Shown: one piece after another, positions 40,385 to 46,410 of the stretch
How positions within the stretch are numbered: the first letter of the stretch is position 1
Layout: the number at the start of each line of letters is the position of its first letter
Source: Eubacteriaceae bacterium
GTDB taxonomy: Bacteria > Bacillota > Clostridia > Lachnospirales > Lachnospiraceae
Length of the DNA stretch: 46,410 bases
Reading direction: 5' to 3'
Assembly: GCA_910575665.1 (NCBI GenBank)
Contig: CAJTFB010000031.1
Span: 1 to 46,410, forward strand
Position numbers and translations under genes: made by a program
The notes under the pieces: model-generated
Database searches by the model: none
What the model saw: only the letters and a program-made list of their open reading frames with translations
Told to the model about the DNA's origin: nothing

Positions 40385-41815
40385 TTGATAAAGGGAAACC
40401 AAAAATTACTTAATGTCATTCGTTTTATCATTGACGTACTTATATTGATATTTTCTTTTGTGCTGGCATACAAACTTCGTTTTGATGAAGAATTCAGTAT
40501 TCTGATCCGCTATGAGTTTATACAGGAACCGCTTGGCTTTTATGGATCTCTGGAAGAATATATGCAGCTGCTTCTTCTTTTAGTTCCCTGCTATTTATTT
40601 TCCTACTATTTTTTCCATCTGTACGATCCCAAGCGAGTGACGAGCCGCAAATCCCAGATGTATAATATTTTCAGGGCAAATATAGTCGGAATTCTTTATT
40701 GTACCGCAGGTCTTTATTTTATCCGCAGCGGTAACTACGCCCGCCTTTTTATCATTATATTTGTAGGAATCAATTTTATTCTTGAACTTATTTTCCGGCT
40801 GCTCATCACAACGATCCTACGCCGTTTCCGCAGGAAGGGACACAATTTAAAGCATATTCTCCTCATCGGCTATGGTCGTACTGCGGAGGGTTATATTGAC
40901 CGCATCTGTTCCCATCCGGAATGGGGCTACGTCGTTCACGGCATCCTTGACGACAGCAAACGCAACGGAAAATCCTACCGGGATGTTCATGTCATCGGTG
41001 ATATCGATGATCTGGAGACCGTTCTCGCTGACAATTCCTATGACGAGATCGCTATCACCCTTGGTATCGATCAATATGAGCGCCTGGAGGGAATTGTCGC
41101 CATCACGGAAAAATCTGGTGTGCACACCAAGTTTATCCCGGATTATAACAACATTATCCCCACTAAACCTTATACTGAAGATATTGATGGGCTTCCGGTC
41201 ATCCATGTGCGGAATGTTCCCCTCACCAATTCTTTTAATAAATTTGTAAAACGAACGATGGATATCGCCGGCTCCCTCGTACTCATTTTACTGTTTTCAC
41301 TGCCAATGCTGGTAGTTTCTATCATCGTAAAGGCCACCTCAGAGGGAGAACTGATCTTCAAACAAGAGCGGATCGGACTCCACGGCAAGCCCTTTATGAT
41401 GTACAAATTCCGTTCCATGGCAGTCCAGAAGGCGTCGGATGAGAAAAAAGCCTGGACAACTCCCGACGATCCGAGGGTTACCCCCATCGGGAAATTTATC
41501 CGCAAGACCAGCCTGGACGAGCTTCCCCAGTTTTTCAATGTCCTCAAGGGCGATATGAGCCTTGTAGGACCAAGGCCGGAACGACCCTTTTTTGTTGAAA
41601 AATTTAAGGAAGAGATCCCCCGCTATATGATCAAGCACCAGGTTCGTCCAGGTATTACCGGCTGGGCACAGGTAAACGGCTACCGGGGTGACACTTCCAT
41701 CCGCCTTCGCATCGACTGTGACCTGTATTATATCGAAAACTGGTCCGTGATGCTGGATATCAAGATTCTTCTGCTGACGGTGATCAAAGGCTTTATTAAT
41801 AAAAATGCCTACTGA
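40385..41815 (+). CDS. Undecaprenyl-phosphate sugar phosphotransferase (WcaJ/CpsE-like)
   Basis: The enzyme attaches the first sugar-phosphate (often glucose-1-P or galactose-1-P) to the polyprenyl carrier at the start of exopolysaccharide or capsule synthesis. The 476 residues comprise four N-terminal helices (about 12-130), a CoA-binding-like domain (LKHILLIGYGRTAEGYID, about 155-172), a fifth membrane segment (about 290-312) and the PF02397 catalytic region with KPFMMYKFRSM, SLDELPQFFNVLKGDMSLVG, PRPERPFFV and GITGWAQVNGYRG. The start is TTG with AAGGAAGG upstream. No other polysaccharide gene follows; a terminator does, so it is an isolated initiating enzyme. Confidence 0.9.
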   Translation: MIKGNQKLLNVIRFIIDVLILIFSFVLAYKLRFDEEFSILIRYEFIQEPLGFYGSLEEYMQLLLLLVPCYLFSYYFFHLYDPKRVTSRKSQMYNIFRANIVGILYCTAGLYFIRSGNYARLFIIIFVGINFILELIFRLLITTILRRFRRKGHNLKHILLIGYGRTAEGYIDRICSHPEWGYVVHGILDDSKRNGKSYRDVHVIGDIDDLETVLADNSYDEIAITLGIDQYERLEGIVAITEKSGVHTKFIPDYNNIIPTKPYTEDIDGLPVIHVRNVPLTNSFNKFVKRTMDIAGSLVLILLFSLPMLVVSIIVKATSEGELIFKQERIGLHGKPFMMYKFRSMAVQKASDEKKAWTTPDDPRVTPIGKFIRKTSLDELPQFFNVLKGDMSLVGPRPERPFFVEKFKEEIPRYMIKHQVRPGITGWAQVNGYRGDTSIRLRIDCDLYYIENWSVMLDIKILLLTVIKGFINKNAY

Positions 41816-41838
41816 CTTAAAAAATATTTATAGATAAC

Positions 41839-41877
41839 AAAGAGGGTGAATCATAAGGCGAGCCACCCTCTTTTTGT
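41839..41877 (+). terminator. Terminator after the sugar-phosphate transferase gene
   Basis: AAGAGGGTG (41840-41848) pairs with CACCCTCTT (41864-41872) and is followed by TTTTG. Confidence 0.8.
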
Positions 41878-41964
41878 GTCACTAAAATTTGATGTTATTC
41901 GGCTATTGAAATGATTACAAAGAATTTCTTACTGTAATTTGTCGTGCCAACTTCCCCAGGTTAT

Positions 41965-41972
41965 GCTATACT
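41965..41972 (+). promoter_or_regulatory. Extended -10 promoter of the LytTR/GHKL pair
   Basis: TGCTATACT has an extended TG at one base from TATACT (41967-41972), 27 bp before the ATG at 42000. A clear -35 was not found. Confidence 0.45.
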
Positions 41973-41999
41973 GATAAAAAACGTAAAAAGGCTGGTGTC

Positions 42000-42737
42000 A
42001 TGAAAATGTCATTGATAAAGACCGTAATATGCGATGATATACAAAAAGATCTGGAAATGATCCGGGCAGCTTTAAATGCCTATGCAGAGACACATTCTGA
42101 ATTGCATTTTGATATTGACGAATACGGTACAGCAATAGATGTCTTACATGCAATGGAAAAGGGAAAAGTATATGATATTGCCCTTCTGGATATTTGTATG
42201 CCGGGTGTACTTGGAACGGATGTCGCGGAGGAAATGCTTGCGAAAAGTCCGGATATGGGTATTGTTTTTCTGACAACCAGCGATGAATATGCAGTGACGG
42301 CATTTGCACTGAATGCCACCCATTATCTGCTCAAGCCTTTTTCACAGGAACAATTTAACGCCGCCCTTGACCGAGCGGTAAAAAAAACAGAAGATCAGGA
42401 TTTCCTTTCCCTTGCCTGTGTGGATGGTATGTACCGGGTCTGTGTAACTGAAATTGTATCCATAGAGTCGCAGAACCACTATCTGCTGATCAGTCTGTCT
42501 TCCGGAGAAACTCTCCGGCTGCGCATGAAATTATCGCAGATGTTTGAGGAAATTCAGAAGTATCCCGGATTTATCAAAGTGGGAGCCTCTTATGTTGTGA
42601 ACCTTGCTTTTGTACGGAGGATTTCCAGAAATACTTTGGAAATGCTTAACCGTGTTAAAATCCCCATTCCGAGAAGGGGCAGTGAAGAAGTGCAGAAAAA
42701 ATATATGGATTTCTGCCGGAGGGAGGCGCTGAAATGA
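42000..42737 (+). CDS. LytTR-family response regulator
   Basis: The 245-residue regulator has a receiver domain with acidic CDD (11-13) and phospho-acceptor D64 (DIALLDICMPG), then a LytTR DNA-binding domain (about 140-240) typical of AgrA/VirR/LytR: VCVTEIVSIESQNHYLLISL and FIKVGASYVVNLAFVRRISR. Such regulators bind 9-bp direct repeats. It overlaps the kinase gene by 4 bp (ATGA). No AgrB protease or AgrD-like peptide gene is visible beside it. Confidence 0.92.
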   Translation: MKMSLIKTVICDDIQKDLEMIRAALNAYAETHSELHFDIDEYGTAIDVLHAMEKGKVYDIALLDICMPGVLGTDVAEEMLAKSPDMGIVFLTTSDEYAVTAFALNATHYLLKPFSQEQFNAALDRAVKKTEDQDFLSLACVDGMYRVCVTEIVSIESQNHYLLISLSSGETLRLRMKLSQMFEEIQKYPGFIKVGASYVVNLAFVRRISRNTLEMLNRVKIPIPRRGSEEVQKKYMDFCRREALK

Positions 42738-44002
42738 GCACACCATATCAGATCCCGGCTTTGTTCCTTACGGCATTATGCCATGCAGTCGTTGCATACC
42801 ATATTTCAGAGCATAAGTATTCCGAAAAGAAATTCAAAATATATGGCTGTATCTATATCGCCAGCTTTGTCAGCCTGATGGGTTACGGATTTGCAGCAGG
42901 GGGAATGGCTGCTCTTTTCTCATACTTGGCAATTGTTATATGCACATTTCTTTTTTTCTGTATTATTTCGCAGGACTGCTTTTCTAAAAAGTGTTTTTTA
43001 TTTATCACTTACTTCTGTCTGTTTTCTGTTCTGGACAATATGCTGAAACTGATGGTTAAATTATTTCTGCCACAGATTTCTGAAATGGCAGGATATTATG
43101 TGGCGATTGTGCTGCGCACGATGCTTTTAATGCTGGTGCTGGCTCTGTATAAAAAGTATGTCATAGCAATTTTCCGTTCTTTAATGGATCGTAGTAAAAG
43201 ATGGTGGAATCTGGCACTGATCGCCCTGCTGTTCTATCTGTTACAGGCTGCGGTGAGTGTTTTGAATGCAGGAAATGTCATGGCGGAAGTGTATCTGCTT
43301 TTGACGTTTGTCGCAATCAGCTTTATTATGTGTGCGGTATATGGCGTTGTTTTCAGCAACATCAGTTACATGATAAAAGATGCGGATGCGGCGTTAGTCC
43401 GCCAGAACGCAGAATATCTTTCTAACCGGCTGTCTGCCTTGCAAAATGCAGATGAGGCAAACCGCAGACTCCGGCATGATATGCGGCACCACATTGAAGC
43501 GATTGCGGAATATGCAAAAGCGGGAGACACTTCTGCCATCCTTGCATACATCGGAGAATACAGCACGGAAATCTCGGAATCTGCAATAAAGAGGTACTCT
43601 GAAAACCGGACGGTAAACAGTATTCTTTCTGCCTATGCGGGCAAGGCAGGGGAAGGCGGCATTGATTTTTTGATCCGATGTAATGTCCCGAAAGAACTAA
43701 AGGTGCGGGAAATCGACCTGATCGCCCTTTTGGGAAATCTGCTTGAAAATGCCCTGCATGGGTGCCTGGAGTCTGGAAAAGAAAAACCATGTATGGAAAT
43801 TCATATCCGGCTGCAAAACAACAGGCTGATTATCCTTTGTAATAACACCTGCTCTGATAAATTGAAACTTTCCGGCAGTCTGCCCACGGGTAAAAGTATC
43901 GGTATTTCTAGTATTCATGCCGTCTGTCAGAAACATGACGGCAATCTGGATTACAAGATAGAAAAGGATGTCTGTTCTGCCTGTGCGGTCTTGAATCTGT
44001 AA
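42734..44002 (+). CDS. GHKL sensor histidine kinase (AgrC-like)
   Basis: The 422-residue kinase has six to seven N-terminal helices (about 5-213), the H-box NRRLRHDMRHHIEAIAEYAK (H248), the N-box LLGNLLENALHGCLES (about 333-348) and a GHKL G-box GKSIGISSIHAVCQ. The family senses peptides in agr/com-type systems or cell-wall states. It is coupled to the regulator; a terminator follows and then the secreted protein gene, its possible target. Confidence 0.9.
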   Translation: MSTPYQIPALFLTALCHAVVAYHISEHKYSEKKFKIYGCIYIASFVSLMGYGFAAGGMAALFSYLAIVICTFLFFCIISQDCFSKKCFLFITYFCLFSVLDNMLKLMVKLFLPQISEMAGYYVAIVLRTMLLMLVLALYKKYVIAIFRSLMDRSKRWWNLALIALLFYLLQAAVSVLNAGNVMAEVYLLLTFVAISFIMCAVYGVVFSNISYMIKDADAALVRQNAEYLSNRLSALQNADEANRRLRHDMRHHIEAIAEYAKAGDTSAILAYIGEYSTEISESAIKRYSENRTVNSILSAYAGKAGEGGIDFLIRCNVPKELKVREIDLIALLGNLLENALHGCLESGKEKPCMEIHIRLQNNRLIILCNNTCSDKLKLSGSLPTGKSIGISSIHAVCQKHDGNLDYKIEKDVCSACAVLNL

Positions 44003-44067
44003 GCCTGTCAACAGATTTCGTGAAATTCTATTTAACCAAATCTGCCTAAAAACCGACCAATTATGCC

Positions 44068-44094
44068 AAAACCACTTTTATGAGTGGTTTTTTG
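44068..44094 (+). terminator. Terminator after the kinase gene
   Basis: AAAACCACT and AGTGGTTTT pair over 9 bp with a 6-nt loop, followed by TTTG. Confidence 0.75.
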
Positions 44095-44148
44095 TTATAT
44101 TAGAAATAAATCGCCATATTGAAGAAAAATAGAAGGGGGTACAAAAAA

Positions 44149-46257
44149 ATGAAGACATATCGAGAATGGAAAAAACGGGGAGGAAAGAGGCAGCTACGTC
44201 TGTTAGCGATCATGCTCTGTTTCTGTCTGCTGATTACAGCCTGTCTGGGCATGCCGGGGACGGTTTCTGTTCATGCAGCGGCTGTTACTGCCACCCCTGG
44301 CGTCATAAGCTCAAATCAGGAATGGGGTGAGCAGACGTTGGCTGCAGGAACTTATACGATCAATCCGGGTGTGACGGTGACGGTGTCGGGAAGACTTACG
44401 GTTACGGGAAATGTCACGATAAAAGGCGGAGGAAAGCTGGTTAGAGCGAGCTCTTATCAGGGCAGTTCTGATACAGGTTATGACGGCAGTATATTTTGTG
44501 TGAACGGCGGTACACTGACCTTAGAAAACATGACTGTAGATGGGGAAAATGTAAATGCCTATGGTTCTGCTATTTACATATATAGCAGCGGAACCGTAAA
44601 TCTGAAGACCAATGCAGTCATTCAGAACAATATCAATATGGATACGGGCAGTGCTGGCACTCATTCAGCGGGAGGTATATATTGTGAGGGAATATTGAAT
44701 ATAGATGGTGGAACAATTAAGAACTGCCGTACAAGTAAAGAGGTGGGAACTAGTGCTTATTCGCATGCAGGCGGGGGTATTTATCTCAAGGGAACCTGTA
44801 ACATGACTGCCGGCAGTATTACAGGTAATGCAGCCTCCAATGGTGGTGGAATCTATCTTGCTTCTACAGGTGCGGAGTTACGTCTGTCCGGAGGTGTGAT
44901 GTCAGGTAATTCCGTAGCCGGAAAAGGAAACGGAATCTATTATTCAACATTAAATGCTGCAACAAGTAAAGTATATATCAGTGGAAATGCCAATGTAAAA
45001 GATAACATTTATCTGGATAATACATCAGGGGAACTGTATCCCTATATCACCTCCGCTCTGCATTATCCGGTTACGTTAAGCTGCAGCTCTACGGCGGAAG
45101 GGAAAATTCTGGCGGGAGGCAGTGGCCATACTCTCACAAGTGTAGATGCCAGCAAGATTTCCATGACAGGAACCACCTTATATTCCAGACTGAATAAGAC
45201 TGCCAATCAGATTTATTTAAGTGCGACAGAGGAACCGGAGGCAACGTGGCAGGAAGGCGCGGGGGGAGCATGGAAGACGGGCAGATTTACGACCGCACTG
45301 GAAAAGGTTTACGATGGTGGAACTATAAAACTTTTGAATGCCATTGTCATTACGGAAAAGGCAGAGATTACCAAGTCAGTCACGATAACCAGTAACGATG
45401 CCTCTGAACCCTGTGTTATGACAAGAATGCCTATTGCACAGTGGGGCAATATTACGATAAATGGTGGTAATTTGACATTGACAAATGTGATATATGACGG
45501 TAACCGGGACTGGATACAGGGGACAGAGGATGCAAAAAAGCAGTCGCTGATTAAGGTGGGAGATAGTGCCAGTGATACAGAGGCGCGCCTGACGCTAGGG
45601 ACAGGTGTAGTTGTCCGGGATGGTTATAAAACCGGCGGTTCCGGTCTTTTCGCCGTATATGGAACGATGACGATGAATAACGGAGCAGTCATAGAAAACT
45701 GCGAAGTGACAAATAATGGGGCAGGTACTGGCGGAGGTGTCTGGGTAAGCGCTGCTGGTAACTTTATAATGAACGGAGGAACAATCCGTGACTGTAACGC
45801 GGATGGAGGCGGTGCTGCAATTTCCACTGACGGAACGTGTACGTTAAATGGTGGCAGCATTACAGGCAATACAGATACTTCTAAAAAGGAATGTGCGGTT
45901 TATCTGCGAAATAGCGGAAGCGGAAAGTTGACTTTAAATGGCATAAACATTACAGGCAATACATATAGTGTTTATAATGATGACAAGAGTGTCTCTGTCG
46001 TAGGAAACTCTACACTTTCAGGCAGTATTTATACCACGAATGCCATTATGGCAAATGGAACTGCCGTGAGCGGCTTGACAAAGGCTTATGCGATTACGCT
46101 GCCGGATTCTCCGACTGTGGGAACGGTAGTAGTGAGTGGCAGTAAAGATACACAACATTATCAGCTGGCAAATACCGGCTATGCATTGATGCCTAAAAGT
46201 GACGGGAGCAGCAATCTCGTAGTCGCACAGAAATATAAGGTTTCATTTGGACTATAG
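44149..46257 (+). CDS. Secreted beta-helix-like surface protein, truncated by an IS
   Basis: The 702 residues start with a long signal peptide (RLLAIMLCFCLLITACLGMP, cleavage near VHA-AA, about 44). Many beta-helix rungs follow, with the repeated pattern GGGIYLxxxG..MNGGTIxxC/GNxA: AGGIYCEGILNIDGGTIKNC, SNGGGIYLASTGAELRLSGG, GGAAISTDGTCTLNGGSI. Such right-handed helices occur in clostridial adhesins and carbohydrate-binding proteins. The last residues KVSF resemble the start of an InlB-type repeat, and the final GL and stop come from the IS at 46248. No sortase motif is seen, so the anchor is lost. I chose ATG 44149 behind AGAAGGGGG; an upstream TTG (44119) lies before that site. Confidence 0.75.
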   Translation: MKTYREWKKRGGKRQLRLLAIMLCFCLLITACLGMPGTVSVHAAAVTATPGVISSNQEWGEQTLAAGTYTINPGVTVTVSGRLTVTGNVTIKGGGKLVRASSYQGSSDTGYDGSIFCVNGGTLTLENMTVDGENVNAYGSAIYIYSSGTVNLKTNAVIQNNINMDTGSAGTHSAGGIYCEGILNIDGGTIKNCRTSKEVGTSAYSHAGGGIYLKGTCNMTAGSITGNAASNGGGIYLASTGAELRLSGGVMSGNSVAGKGNGIYYSTLNAATSKVYISGNANVKDNIYLDNTSGELYPYITSALHYPVTLSCSSTAEGKILAGGSGHTLTSVDASKISMTGTTLYSRLNKTANQIYLSATEEPEATWQEGAGGAWKTGRFTTALEKVYDGGTIKLLNAIVITEKAEITKSVTITSNDASEPCVMTRMPIAQWGNITINGGNLTLTNVIYDGNRDWIQGTEDAKKQSLIKVGDSASDTEARLTLGTGVVVRDGYKTGGSGLFAVYGTMTMNNGAVIENCEVTNNGAGTGGGVWVSAAGNFIMNGGTIRDCNADGGGAAISTDGTCTLNGGSITGNTDTSKKECAVYLRNSGSGKLTLNGINITGNTYSVYNDDKSVSVVGNSTLSGSIYTTNAIMANGTAVSGLTKAYAITLPDSPTVGTVVVSGSKDTQHYQLANTGYALMPKSDGSSNLVVAQKYKVSFGL

Positions 46258-46410
46258 TCAAGAGAATGGACACATTTTTGTGTAATTTATTTTTGAGAGC
46301 AGCAGCTTAGTGCTGCTCCCAGTATAACATTTCTTTCTCGTTTGGGGTCAGGAGACCGAGGGAACTGTGTGGTCTTCTGGTGTTATAATAGCCTTCTATG
46401 TATTCAAAGA
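46248..46410 (-). mobile_element. IS3-family insertion sequence (partial, right end of window)
   Basis: The element appears to begin at TGGACTATAGTCAAGAG, the IR-like end with TG, and contains the OrfB 3' end on the minus strand. Its termini resemble those of the element at position 1 (TGTGTC, CTTGAC core). It extends beyond the window. It interrupts the surface-protein gene. Confidence 0.75.
46307..46410 (-). CDS. IS3-family transposase OrfB, C-terminal part (partial)
   Basis: Reading on the minus strand from the window edge gives FEYIEGYYNTRRPHSSLGLL and then TPNEKEMLYWEQH with TAA at 46307-46309. YNTRRPHSSLG is the diagnostic end of the IS3 integrase core, placing the catalytic Glu upstream, outside the window. 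Confidence 0.9.
   Translation of the reverse strand, partial: FEYIEGYYNTRRPHSSLGLLTPNEKEMLYWEQH

Noticed and set aside
41876-41999. Search for an AgrD-like peptide gene before the LytTR regulator
   Set aside because: Only a promoter-like TGCTATACT was found; no short ORF with a ribosome site.

Overview
The window looks like a chromosomal segment from a spore-forming gut member of the Firmicutes, most likely Lachnospiraceae (genus not resolved). The reasons are a six-gene Rnf operon in the clostridial order C-D-G-E-A-B, a spoIIID gene behind a sigma-E-like promoter, strong AGGAGG ribosome sites, several TTG/GTG starts, and Firmicutes-type transporters and tRNA genes. Identification rests on reading the protein sequences; no database search was possible.

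Left end (1-8.9 kb) is accessory DNA. It holds the tail of an IS3-family element, an AT-rich P-loop kinase-like gene, a 58-residue orphan, and a complete sensing/export module: excisionase-like HTH protein, OmpR-type regulator and histidine kinase, then a MacB-like FtsX permease and its ATPase. Beyond it lie relics: an XRE regulator fragment, a twice-deleted IS3 element, a Nudix hydrolase stump and an acidic orphan. This fits a decayed integrative element.

From 9 to 31.2 kb the content is core-like: the Rnf ion-pumping complex, spoIIID, a YfhO-type membrane protein, fabF with lrgAB and a methyltransferase, a 107-bp tandem repeat, enolase with a small zinc ribbon, an SsuABC-like importer divergent from a LacI-type regulator, an NYN-domain protein, a phosphoesterase, a polar amino-acid ABC importer whose binding domain is joined to the permease in circularly permuted order, and a hotdog thioesterase.

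At 31.4-32.0 kb there is a five-tRNA cluster (Pro, Gly, Arg, His, Gln) with two consensus promoters and a strong terminator. Next come a GH25 lysozyme, hisC with a second aminotransferase, and a proteolysis group (subtilase, ClpX-like ATPase, HtrA). A polyprenyl-phosphate sugar transferase follows.

The right end (42-46.4 kb) carries a LytTR regulator and GHKL sensor kinase upstream of a large secreted beta-helix-like protein. That protein is cut off by another IS3-family element running off the window. The observations most worth checking are the permuted transporter, a family of short palindromes at gene ends, the tandem repeat, and direct repeats that could be the operator of the left-end two-component system.
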